Positions 1-6,202 are shown, counted from the first letter of the stretch. The stretch is DNA of 8,982 nt from DASPXK01 sp035637315 (GCA_035637315.1 DASPXK010000439.1:1-8982); one strand, 5' to 3'. A program made the numbers and translations. The notes: generated by a model not told the origin, from the sequence alone.

Positions 1-468
1 CTTACCGGCCGCCACGCCGAAGATGACAAGATTCTCGCGCTGGAGCTGGGCGCCGACGACTATGTGACCAAGCCGTTCAGCCACCGCGAGCTTATCGCGC
101 GCATTCGGGCCCACCTACGACGCGGCGTAAAAGAATGGTCGCCGCCCACGCCATCCGAGCCGGTGCTCCAGGTCGGGCCGATCGTGCTCAACGTCGCCGA
201 GCATGCGGCGACGAAAGGCCGCCAGCCACTCGACCTGACGGTGACCGAGTTTCGGTTGTTGCGCTACCTCATGAGTAACCCCGGCCGCGTCGCCCCCACG
301 CCTGCCATTCTCAAACAAGTCTGGGGCTACGACGACCCGCGCGGAACGGACGTGCTGCGCGTGACGGTCCACCGCCTGCGGCGCAAGCTGGAGGACGACC
401 CAGACCACCCACGCCTGCTGCACACGGTGCCCGGCGTCGGAGTGACGCTGAAGCCTGAGTCCGCCTAG
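1..468 (+). CDS. Response regulator, OmpR/PhoB family (5' end outside window)
   Basis: This is the C-terminal 155 residues of a two-component response regulator; the start lies before the window. Frame 1 opens with LTGRHAEDDK and reaches GADDYVTKPFS, the end of a receiver domain: the Thr after beta-4 and the Lys of the KPF motif are present, while the phosphorylated Asp lies upstream. A short linker leads to an OmpR-type winged helix, about residues 60-152. It has the LTVTEFRLLRYL helix, the VWGYD motif, the recognition helix VLRVTVHRLRRKLEDDP and the closing TVPGVGVTL hairpin. The wing normally reads GxGY; here the Tyr is Val. Such proteins bind promoter DNA once phosphorylated by a sensor kinase. 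No kinase gene is visible, and the target genes cannot be read from this sequence. The gene runs convergently into the P-domain gene with one base between the stops. Confidence 0.93.
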   Translation, partial: LTGRHAEDDKILALELGADDYVTKPFSHRELIARIRAHLRRGVKEWSPPTPSEPVLQVGPIVLNVAEHAATKGRQPLDLTVTEFRLLRYLMSNPGRVAPTPAILKQVWGYDDPRGTDVLRVTVHRLRRKLEDDPDHPRLLHTVPGVGVTLKPESA

Positions 469-469
469 C

Positions 470-1411
470 TCAGAACGCGCTCGCTCCGCCACCCACGAAG
501 GTCTGCCACGGGCCGCAGTTGTCCACCACGACGAACGGTACCGTGACAGCCTGGCCGGCGACAGCCCGGCGCACGAAGAAGCTCACTTGCTGGGTCCCGG
601 CCGGCAGAGCGACCGCAAAGCTGCCGGCCTGGCCGTTTGGACCATACGGCGCGGTATCGATCAGCGCGTTGGAGGCCGCCCCGAACTGGAGCTGCGAAAG
701 GCGATTGTTGGGGAGCTGGGAGGACGTCCCGGCCGCGACCGTGACCTGCAGCCGACCCGCTCCGCTCGGGAGCGTCGAGACGCCGACATTTGGCCGACTG
801 GCGCACACCGATGGGTCCTGCGTTGGCGTGGCGGTCGGCGCCACCACCAGGGTCGGCGTCGGCGTCGGCGTAGGCGTCGAGGTGGACGCAGGTGGGGCGT
901 TGCGGGTGATCTCCAGCTGCCAGCAGAACAGGGTCCCTGAATCGACGGCGAACAGGTCGGTGATTCGAATGGTCCAGCTTCCGTTGGCGGCCTTCCCGTT
1001 GTATGACCCGAGCCCGGGGCCGCCGAGCCCGAAGGCCTCAGTCTGGAATGTCCCGGCAAAGGGAGCAGTTCCCTCGTAGATGGGGGCGCTCGCCGCGTCG
1101 TCGAAGATCGTGACGGTGCCCGAGCAGTTGGTCGCGCCCGAGCCGTAGTCCTGCCCCGGCCCACCGTTCTGGTGCGACAGAAGTACCGTCGTGGTGTCGG
1201 GCCCAATCAGCCGTAGATCCAGGTTCTGGTCAGAGGTGTGATTCAAGCGAACGCGTACGTTGACGTCGGTCACCGTCCCCGCGTCCGGCACGTTAATCGC
1301 GTGTTGCGCGGTCCCCTGGTCGGGAATGGGAATAGTGATGGCGCCGCTGCTGTAGACGGCCGTCGACGTCTGGGCCGTGGCCCTCGTGCGCCCAGCGAGT
1401 GGGACCTCGGG
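470..1411 (-). CDS. Secreted-type P-domain protein with disrupted 5' end
   Basis: The reading frame is open for 313 codons, but the first acceptable start codon is GTG at 1291, which would cut into the domain. Coding sequence clearly continues to 1411: VYSSGAITIPIPDQGTA is the first strand of a proprotein-convertase P (Homo B) domain, which continues through LNHTSDQNLDLRLIGPD, LLSHQNGGPGQDYG and GSWTIRITDLFAVDSGTLFCWQLEI. A Thr-Pro linker (TPTPTPTPT) follows, then a beta-rich module of about 110 residues ending in CGPWQTFVGGGASAF. P domains usually follow subtilisin-like proteases; no protease domain is present here. Immediately upstream in the same frame is the TAA of the sigma gene. A signal-peptide-like stretch straddles it: MRPAQPSRLAAVAVA from the ATG at 1459, then the stop, then LAGRTRATA with an AxA cleavage site. 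The gene may be 5'-truncated, mutated, or affected by a sequence error. Surface location is inferred. Confidence 0.75.
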   Translation of the reverse strand, partial: PEVPLAGRTRATAQTSTAVYSSGAITIPIPDQGTAQHAINVPDAGTVTDVNVRVRLNHTSDQNLDLRLIGPDTTTVLLSHQNGGPGQDYGSGATNCSGTVTIFDDAASAPIYEGTAPFAGTFQTEAFGLGGPGLGSYNGKAANGSWTIRITDLFAVDSGTLFCWQLEITRNAPPASTSTPTPTPTPTLVVAPTATPTQDPSVCASRPNVGVSTLPSGAGRLQVTVAAGTSSQLPNNRLSQLQFGAASNALIDTAPYGPNGQAGSFAVALPAGTQQVSFFVRRAVAGQAVTVPFVVVDNCGPWQTFVGGGASAF

Positions 1412-2026
1412 TTACGCCACCGCCACGGCGGCCAGGCGAGATGGCTGGGCTGGACGCATGGTGTTTACAGTCGAGGCAAGCTCGGCCCCACGGGACCGCT
1501 CGATCACCCGACGAAGCTGGACCAGCCCGCGCGCCTGCAGCTTCTTGACCGCGTCCTCACTCTTGTGGATCATGGCCGCCGTCTCAGCAGTGGAAAGGCC
1601 ATCCAGGAACCGAAGGATGACCACCTGCCGCTGCTCTGAGGTGAGTAGGTCCAGGGCGTAGATCAACTCGTGGCGATCTAGCGAGCGGTCGATCACCCGC
1701 TCGGCTCCCGCCTCGGCGATCTCCGGGCCCTCCTCGAGCGAGCTCATGACCTGCTTCGGCCGAGACCGCAGATAGTCGATCATGTGGTTGCGCGCAATGC
1801 GGTACAGCCAGGCCGAGAACGGCAGCCCGCGGAACTCGTAGCTGTTCAGGCGTTCGAGCACTTTGATGAACACTTCGGCCGTTAGGTCCTCGGCGGCCTC
1901 GCGGCGATCGCCAAGGCGCCGCAGTAGGTAACGGTGGATGTCCGGTGCGTACTGCTCGTACAGCTCGCCGAATGCGCTCGCGTCCCCCGCCTTCGCCTGC
2001 TCCACTACTAGCTGCGTCTCGATCAT
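1412..2026 (-). CDS. RNA polymerase sigma factor, sigma-70 family, ECF type
   Basis: A 204-residue alternative sigma factor that would direct RNA polymerase core to a specific promoter set. Region 2 spans about residues 17-90: FGELYEQYAPDIHRYL, EDLTAEVFIKVLERL, and the promoter-melting and -10-binding helix FSAWLYRIARNHMIDYLRSR. Region 4 spans about 117-173, with LTSEQRQVVILRFLDGLSTAETAAMI and the helix-turn-helix KSEDAVKKLQARGLVQLRR. Regions 1 and 3 are absent, as expected for the ECF class. The frame is open further upstream to 2347, but that part translates non-conserved DNA and a heptamer array, so MIETQLVV at 2026 is the start; only a weak purine stretch lies ahead of it. Residues 174-204 extend beyond region 4, and from M190 they look like the beginning of a signal peptide that belongs with the downstream P-domain frame. 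No anti-sigma gene is adjacent. Confidence 0.9.
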   Translation of the reverse strand: MIETQLVVEQAKAGDASAFGELYEQYAPDIHRYLLRRLGDRREAAEDLTAEVFIKVLERLNSYEFRGLPFSAWLYRIARNHMIDYLRSRPKQVMSSLEEGPEIAEAGAERVIDRSLDRHELIYALDLLTSEQRQVVILRFLDGLSTAETAAMIHKSEDAVKKLQARGLVQLRRVIERSRGAELASTVNTMRPAQPSRLAAVAVA

Positions 2027-2129
2027 CGCTCGTGCCCTACCCTTCAACTGTCGGGAACTGCCAATCCCTTCGCCCCCGCGAGTGCCCGCGTCTGGCCCTG
2101 ATACGCAGCCCGGCCCTCGAGCGTTCTCG

Positions 2130-2161
2130 TTCGACTGCCGTGATGCGGTTGTGATGTTCCC
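2130..2161 (-). promoter_or_regulatory. Possible ECF-type promoter of the sigma gene
   Basis: On the minus strand GGGAAC (2161-2156) is followed after 20 bases by GTCGAA (2135-2130). This resembles the GGAAC and GTC elements of ECF promoters, and autoregulation is common in this class. The spacer is longer than the usual 16-18 bases, so this is a weak candidate. A transcript from here would have a leader of about 100 bases. Confidence 0.2.
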
Positions 2162-2175
2162 GTTAGGGTCCATAT

Positions 2176-2206
2176 TGGGCCATTTTTGGGTAGAGCGCAT
2201 GGCCCA
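2176..2206. repeat. 8-bp inverted repeat in the sigma/ACT intergenic region
   Basis: TGGGCCAT (2176-2183) and ATGGCCCA (2199-2206) are perfect reverse complements separated by 15 bases. It lies 150 bases upstream of the sigma start, close to its candidate promoter. It could be an operator for a dimeric regulator or a weak hairpin. Nothing else in 2027-2286 looks coding. Confidence 0.4.
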
Positions 2207-2286
2207 TTCGGTCTGAATAAGTGGACCCAAGCGGGCTGAAACACCAGTGGTGCGTGAGTAGCGACTGGCGCTAAGCGACCGACACC

Positions 2287-2355
2287 CCCACTGCCCACTG
2301 CCCACTGCCCACTGCCCACTGCCCACTGCCCACTGCCCACTGCCCACTGCCCACT
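2287..2355. repeat. Heptanucleotide tandem repeat, (CCCACTG) x 9.9
   Basis: Nine perfect copies of CCCACTG followed by six bases of a tenth (CCCACT, then C). Because the unit is 7 bases, it stays open in all frames and yields a spurious GSGQWAV peptide repeat on the minus strand. It sits eight bases before the -10 box of the ACT gene. Similar heptamer short tandem repeats are known from filamentous cyanobacteria; here the function is unknown. Confidence 0.97.
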
Positions 2356-2362
2356 CGTCCGC

Positions 2363-2368
2363 TACACT
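2363..2368 (+). promoter_or_regulatory. Candidate -10 box TACACT of a leaderless ACT-gene promoter
   Basis: TACACT ends eight bases before the GTG at 2377, the spacing at which transcription would begin at or within a base or two of the start codon. No usable Shine-Dalgarno exists: the only AGGA ends two bases from the GTG. The -35 position (about 2340-2345) falls inside the heptamer array and has no TTGACA match. Confidence 0.45.
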
Positions 2369-2376
2369 CTAGGATC

Positions 2377-3060
2377 GTGGCTCAGACGAACGATCCGACC
2401 AGCAAGGAGCGGACGCTCGCGCTGGTCATCCACGTTCCGGACCGGCCAGGCGTGCTGCACGAGCTGACTCGGGTCATCTTCGAGCACCGCGCCAACATCA
2501 CCTACGTCGACATCACTGATCGGCGGCGGGACGGGCTTGCAACCTACTTCGAGTTGGACGACGTCAAAGATCCGGAGCCGTTGGTCCACGACCTGGAGGG
2601 GCTGGCGATCGTCAGCGGAGTGGAGCGGGCGCCATCATTTGCGAAGGTCTATGGCAAGCGGATCATCGTCATCGGCGGCGGCGCCCAGGTGGGTCAGGTC
2701 GTGGTTGGGGCTGTAGCGGAGGCGGACCGCCACAACATACGCGGCGAGCGCATCTCGGTAGACACGATCCCGCTGGTGGGGGAAGAGAACCTGGCCGCCG
2801 CGGTGCGAGCCGTGGCTCGCCTGCCGCGGGCGGTAGCTCTGGTCCTGGCCGGAGCGCTCATGGGCGGCGAGGTCGCGCGGGCGGTTCGCGAGATCCGCAA
2901 GAAGGGCATCATCGTCATCTCGCTCAACATGGCCGGCAGCGTGCCCGACGCCGCCGACCTGGTAGTCAGCGACCCCGTCCAGGCCGGCGTGATGGCCGTC
3001 ATGGCCGTCGCCCAGACGGCCAGCTTCGACATCAAACGCCAGCGAGGACGAAGATACTAG
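2377..3060 (+). CDS. ACT-domain amino-acid-sensing protein with C-terminal DUF5612-like domain
   Basis: A 227-residue soluble protein. Residues 13-85 form an ACT domain (LALVIHVPDRPGVLHELTRVIFEHRANITYVDI), a fold that usually binds amino acids and controls enzymes or regulators. The Asp-Arg-Pro-Gly loop typical of ligand-binding ACT domains is present. Residues 88-220 form a second alpha/beta domain with a glycine-rich turn (IIVIGGGAQVGQVV, 96-109), a hydrophobic helix region (VALVLAGALMGGEVARAVREI) and SLNMAGSVPDAADLVVSDPVQAG. From memory this matches DUF5612, found with ACT domains in methanogens and some Chloroflexota; that link was not searched. No catalytic motif is apparent. The start is GTG, probably on a leaderless message. 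The gene is divergent from the sigma gene and convergent with hicA. A role in sensing an amino acid is inferred; the ligand is unknown. Confidence 0.85.
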   Translation: MAQTNDPTSKERTLALVIHVPDRPGVLHELTRVIFEHRANITYVDITDRRRDGLATYFELDDVKDPEPLVHDLEGLAIVSGVERAPSFAKVYGKRIIVIGGGAQVGQVVVGAVAEADRHNIRGERISVDTIPLVGEENLAAAVRAVARLPRAVALVLAGALMGGEVARAVREIRKKGIIVISLNMAGSVPDAADLVVSDPVQAGVMAVMAVAQTASFDIKRQRGRRY

Positions 3061-3081
3061 GGGTCAGGGGTCAGGGGTCGC
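3061..3081. repeat. Short heptamer array, GGGTCAG x 2 plus GGGTCGC
   Basis: Three consecutive 7-base units start right after the TAG of the ACT gene: two identical and a third differing in the last two bases. The unit is unrelated to CCCACTG but has the same period. The 31-base gap to the hicA stop has no good intrinsic terminator; only a 4-bp GCGG/CCGC stem is seen. Confidence 0.7.
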
Positions 3082-3091
3082 GGTCGGCCGC

Positions 3092-3310
3092 TTAGAGTTG
3101 CTCCCACTCGTCTCGGTCCACCCGTGCCTGCCGCAAGATTCTGGCTAGGAACTCCCTGCTGATGTCGCCCGGATGGGGGTTGGGCAAGCGCACAGTGACG
3201 TCACCTCTGATCATGAATTGGTGCTTGCCACCCGAGTACGGGCCGTCGAAGCCGAGTTGCCTCAAATGCCGAACTGGAACGTTGCGGCCGATCGGGCTGA
3301 GCCGAGGCAT
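3092..3310 (-). CDS. hicA: HicA-family toxin (predicted mRNA interferase)
   Basis: A 72-residue protein of typical HicA length with the double-stranded-RNA-binding-like fold of the YcfA/HicA family. The N-terminal helix (VPVRHLRQLGFDGPYSGGKHQFM) carries His30 at the position of the family's catalytic His (usual motif GSHH/GKHH). The strand VTVRLPNPHPGDIS and the C-terminal helix FLARILRQARVDRDEWEQL follow. Active HicA toxins cleave mRNA and are held inactive by HicB. The ATG overlaps the last base of the hicB stop (TAATG), so the two are translationally coupled. The order hicB-hicA is the reverse of the classical hicA-hicB arrangement but is common in Chloroflexota and cyanobacteria. Toxicity cannot be judged from sequence alone. 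Confidence 0.9.
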   Translation of the reverse strand: MPRLSPIGRNVPVRHLRQLGFDGPYSGGKHQFMIRGDVTVRLPNPHPGDISREFLARILRQARVDRDEWEQL

Positions 3311-3552
3311 TAAACGACGTGCTTGACAGTCAGGTCAATCCCCTCGACAACGGGTAGTGGGAGATTCCTGGAGACCCGCAGCAGGATCCACTCGTCCAAA
3401 ACCTCTGCTAGTTCGTCCCGGCAGGCTTCGAGCGTCGAAGCCCTTGCGTAGACGCCGTCAAACCCGGGAATCTCCCCGTAGAAGGCGCCATCGTCCGGCA
3501 AGATCTCGTAGTGTGCCCGACGCATGGCAGCGCGGGTGTACTCTGTCAGCAA
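3310..3552 (-). CDS. hicB: HicB-family antitoxin
   Basis: An 80-residue HicB-like (UPF0150) protein with a partial RNase-H fold: the strand AHYEILPDDGAFYGEIPGF, then GVYARASTLEACRDELAEVLDEWILLRVSRNLPLPVVEGIDL. It should bind and neutralise HicA. No ribbon-helix-helix or helix-turn-helix follows, so direct DNA-binding autoregulation is unlikely. Start choice: TTG at 3552 gives MLTEYTRAAMRRAHYEIL, matching what I recall for close homologues. A GGGAGG lies only two bases upstream, which is close. ATG at 3525 is the alternative but has no Shine-Dalgarno. The gene lies 32 bases after the korB stop on the same strand and is likely co-transcribed with korAB unless a promoter lies within korB. Confidence 0.88.
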   Translation of the reverse strand: MLTEYTRAAMRRAHYEILPDDGAFYGEIPGFDGVYARASTLEACRDELAEVLDEWILLRVSRNLPLPVVEGIDLTVKHVV

Positions 3553-3554
3553 GG

Positions 3555-3560
3555 CCTCCC
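3555..3560 (-). promoter_or_regulatory. Shine-Dalgarno of hicB
   Basis: GGGAGG on the minus strand, two bases before the TTG at 3552. It supports the TTG start over the ATG at 3525, which is 29 bases away, but the short spacing plus the TTG codon suggests modest translation. Confidence 0.5.
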
Positions 3561-3584
3561 CGTACCACGCACGCGGCGCTACCG

Positions 3585-4451
3585 TTACGAGTAGCGCTGG
3601 AACAGCTCGGCGAGAACCCTCGGGGCGTCCGCCTCGGTGCCAGTCTGGCCTGCCTTGATGTGGTCCTCGAAGCTCTCGCCTTGCTGGCGGTAGATGATGC
3701 CCAGGTAGAGCGGGTCCGCCGCCGCGGCAGCCTTGATCGCCTGCGTCAGGTCGGTCGGGTCGTGATCCGGCGGCAAGTCCGCCGTCTCCTCGCGGTACGA
3801 CTTGAACGTGTTGACCTTGTTGAAAGTCGGGCAAGGGCTGTAGCAGTCGATCACCGCGAAACCCTTGTGATCGATCCCTTCGACGATCAGCTCGGCCAGC
3901 TCCTTGGGCTTGCCCGAGAAAGCGCGCGCCACGAACGTGGCTCCGCCCGCGACTGCGAGTAAGAGCGGGTTGATCGGCCGGTCCGGGGTGCCCTTGGGGG
4001 TGGTTTTGGTCACGAAGCCCACGCTGCTCGTCGGCGAGGTTTGACCCTTGGTCAACCCGTAGATAGCGTTGTCCATGATCACGTAGCAGATATCCAGGTT
4101 GCGCCGGGCGGCGTGCATGAAATGGCCGCCACCGATCGCGAAGGCGTCGCCGTCGCCGCTCATCGCGAGCACCTTGAGGTCCGGATTGGCAACCTTGATC
4201 CCAGTCGCGATCGGCATTGCCCGACCATGAACTCCGTGGAAGCCGTAGCTCGAGACGAAGAACGGCAGACGACTCGAGCAACCGATCCCGGAAACGAGCA
4301 CGATGTCCTTGGTTTGGTAGCCCTTCACGCGCAGCGCGTTGTACAGGCCGTTCAGCACCCCGAAGTCGCCGCAGCCAGGACACCAGGTCGGCTTCTCCTC
4401 GCTCTTGAACTCGTCGAGCGGCTTGACTGCGACAGCCGTGTTATCTGGCAT
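3585..4451 (-). CDS. korB: 2-oxoacid:ferredoxin oxidoreductase beta subunit (2-oxoglutarate type)
   Basis: A 288-residue beta subunit that binds thiamine diphosphate and one [4Fe-4S] cluster and, with KorA, converts a 2-oxoacid plus CoA to acyl-CoA, CO2 and reduced ferredoxin in the cytoplasm. Likely cluster ligands are Cys24 and Cys27 (TWCPGCGDFG), Cys58 (GIGCSSR) and Cys207 (CYSPCPTF). The ThDP/Mg motif begins GDGDAF at residue 99 and closes at Asn128 in MDNAIYGLTKGQTSPT, a signature shared by KorB-like enzymes. The LYLGIIYRQ and FEDHI stretches near the end are also typical. The length fits the family. The ATG at 4451 has a strong GAAGGAGT (4467-4460) eight bases upstream, inside korA, and the two genes overlap by 11 bases. 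2-oxoglutarate is the most likely substrate; pyruvate or a broad range is possible. Confidence 0.95.
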   Translation of the reverse strand: MPDNTAVAVKPLDEFKSEEKPTWCPGCGDFGVLNGLYNALRVKGYQTKDIVLVSGIGCSSRLPFFVSSYGFHGVHGRAMPIATGIKVANPDLKVLAMSGDGDAFAIGGGHFMHAARRNLDICYVIMDNAIYGLTKGQTSPTSSVGFVTKTTPKGTPDRPINPLLLAVAGGATFVARAFSGKPKELAELIVEGIDHKGFAVIDCYSPCPTFNKVNTFKSYREETADLPPDHDPTDLTQAIKAAAAADPLYLGIIYRQQGESFEDHIKAGQTGTEADAPRVLAELFQRYS

Positions 4452-6198
4452 GTTGATAGACTCCTTCGATCTCGTCGAGTAGCTGCGAGACCTTGAAGGC
4501 GGCGCCGGTGAACTCGTTGACAGGCGTCACATCACGCAGGTAGCGAGCCCGCACGAGCTGAGCAAACTGGCCGCTGTAGTTCGTCTCGGGGACGAGAACG
4601 ATCCGCTTCGACTCCAGGAACGGCTTGATCTGGTGGTCCGGCAGTGGCCAGAGCATTCGAGGCGCCAGCGCGGCCACCTTCAGGCCCTTCTGGCGCGCCA
4701 CGTCGATCGCCTCCACCACAACCCCCCAGGTCGAGCCCCAGCACAGGACTCCGACATCGGCGTCCTCGTCGCCGTAGACGTGTGGCGGCGGCGCTGCCTG
4801 GCGCGCCAGCTCGAGCTTGTTCATGCGCTTTTTGGTCATGTCGCGGTGGTTGGCCGCGTCCGAGCGCGGGCGGCCCGATTCGTTGTGCTCAAGACCGGTC
4901 GCCACGTACTGTCCGCCCTCGGTGCCCGGAATCGCCATCGGCGAGATCCCGCTCTCGGTGAACTGGTAGCGTCGGTAGCCGCTCTCGAGACCCGGCCCGG
5001 CGTGGCCGTTGCCCTCGTAGCGCAGGCGGTCGGCGACCTTCGCGCTCGAGAGGTCGGGGGTAGGGATGCTCTCGGTACGAACGCCCAGGATCGTGTCGGA
5101 CAGCACGACCACCGGCAGCTGGCACCGCTCGGCCAGGCTGAAGGCGTTCACCGCTTGAGTGAAGCAATCCGAAACGGAGACCGGCGCCAAGACGATTCGC
5201 TGGATCTCCCCGTGGCCACCGGTGGCCGCCAGGAACAGGTCGCCTTGCTCCTGGCGAGTGGGCATGCCGGTCGATGGCCCGGCTCGCTGCGCGTCGACTA
5301 CAACAACCGGGATCTCCGCCATGGCCGCCAACCCCAGCAGCTCCACCATCAAGCTGAAGCCCGGCCCGGACGTTGCCGTCATCGCGCGACGGCCGGCGTA
5401 CGAGGCGCCGAGGGCCATGCCGATCGCAGCCATCTCGTCCTCGGCCTGAACCACCGCTCCGCCAACCTTCGGCAGCTCGCTGGCCAGGAACTCCATGATG
5501 TCAGTAGCCGGCGTGATCGGGTAACCAGCGTACACCCGGCAGCCGGCCGCCAGAGCGCCCAGCGCGACGGCCTGGTTGCCAGACACGACGATCCGCTTCT
5601 GGTCACTCGGGGGCGACGATTCGAGTTGGAGCGTGCCGCGCTCCGGGATGTTGCGCTCGACGTAGTTGATACCGGCTTCGAGCGCCTTGAGGTTCTTATT
5701 GAGGATGTCCTCGCCTTTGCGAGCGAAGCGTTGGTGAAGGAGTCGCTTGACGTACTCGGGGTCGAGGCCGAACAGGGCCGCTACCGCGCCGACCGCCACG
5801 ACGTTCTTGCCCAGCTCAAACTGGAGCTCTTTCCTGGCGATATCCGTAAGCGGAAGGGCATGCTGACGGTACGTGCCGGGGTTCTCCGGTGGAGTGAAGT
5901 CGCCAGAGTCGTACAAGAGTAGCCCGCCTTCGCGAAGCTCCCCGATGTTCTTCTCGTAACCCTCCTGGTTGAATGCCAGCAAGATGTCGATCGTGTCGCC
6001 CCGTGACTGGAGGCGGTGTGAGCTCAGCCGGATCTGGAAAAGCGAATGGCCGCCCTTTATCTCGGAAGGCGGCACCGAATCGGTCAGCACCCCGTAGCCG
6101 GCTCGGGCCGCGGCCAGGGTGATCAGTTGGCCGGTGCTCAAGACGCCTTCGCCGGCCTCGCCGGCCACCCGAATCACCAGGTCGTCGCGTTGTGTCAT
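4441..6198 (-). CDS. korA: 2-oxoacid:ferredoxin oxidoreductase alpha subunit (gamma-alpha fusion)
   Basis: A 585-residue fused subunit. Residues 7-180 form the gamma (POR) domain, with GEAGEGVLSTGQLITLAAARAG and SEIKGGHS, involved in CoA binding. Residues 205-375 form the pyrimidine-binding N-terminal alpha domain, with GYPITPATDIME (225-236), the TSGPGF turn at 276 and PSTGMPTRQEQGDL, a pattern characteristic of KorA. The C-terminal transketolase-like domain (about 480-580) contains VGVLCWGST and VPETNYSGQF. Together with KorB it forms the (alpha-beta)2 enzyme used in oxidative or reductive TCA reactions. Start: the frame extends to 6243, but ATG at 6198 has GGAGGT four bases upstream and begins with MTQRDDLVIRVAGEAGEG, matching the domain edge. 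The 3' end overlaps korB by 11 bases. No separate ferredoxin or delta subunit gene is adjacent. Confidence 0.95.
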   Translation of the reverse strand: MTQRDDLVIRVAGEAGEGVLSTGQLITLAAARAGYGVLTDSVPPSEIKGGHSLFQIRLSSHRLQSRGDTIDILLAFNQEGYEKNIGELREGGLLLYDSGDFTPPENPGTYRQHALPLTDIARKELQFELGKNVVAVGAVAALFGLDPEYVKRLLHQRFARKGEDILNKNLKALEAGINYVERNIPERGTLQLESSPPSDQKRIVVSGNQAVALGALAAGCRVYAGYPITPATDIMEFLASELPKVGGAVVQAEDEMAAIGMALGASYAGRRAMTATSGPGFSLMVELLGLAAMAEIPVVVVDAQRAGPSTGMPTRQEQGDLFLAATGGHGEIQRIVLAPVSVSDCFTQAVNAFSLAERCQLPVVVLSDTILGVRTESIPTPDLSSAKVADRLRYEGNGHAGPGLESGYRRYQFTESGISPMAIPGTEGGQYVATGLEHNESGRPRSDAANHRDMTKKRMNKLELARQAAPPPHVYGDEDADVGVLCWGSTWGVVVEAIDVARQKGLKVAALAPRMLWPLPDHQIKPFLESKRIVLVPETNYSGQFAQLVRARYLRDVTPVNEFTGAAFKVSQLLDEIEGVYQHAR

Positions 6199-6202
6199 CT
6201 TT

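Noticed and set aside
855..885. GGCGTC hexamer repeat as a DNA-level element
   Set aside because: It encodes the Thr-Pro linker of the P-domain protein in frame, so coding explains it.
519..1079. 186-codon + strand open frame with a VGVGVGVGV stretch
   Set aside because: It is the shadow of the Thr-Pro linker region of the P-domain gene on the other strand.
2170..2178. CCATATTGG, a CArG-box-like site
   Set aside because: CArG boxes belong to eukaryotic MADS factors; a 9-base match in a bacterial intergenic region is chance.
2027..2347. N-terminal extension of the sigma factor with a GSGQWAV peptide repeat
   Set aside because: A 7-base repeat without stops is open in every frame and yields a 7-residue peptide repeat automatically. 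The stretch after it has no conserved features, and sigma region 2 begins just after the ATG at 2026.
2287..2355. CRISPR-like array
   Set aside because: The copies are directly adjacent 7-base units with no spacers and no cas genes nearby.
3553..4383. Long N-terminal part of the minus-strand frame that ends in HicB
   Set aside because: This part is out of frame with korB and Arg/Gly-rich, a shadow; only the part from 3552 matches HicB, so it is not a fusion protein.
4633..5922. 429-codon open frame on the + strand
   Set aside because: It lies antisense to korA, whose domains are unmistakable; long shadow frames are expected in GC-rich DNA, and its protein is Arg/His-rich with no domain.
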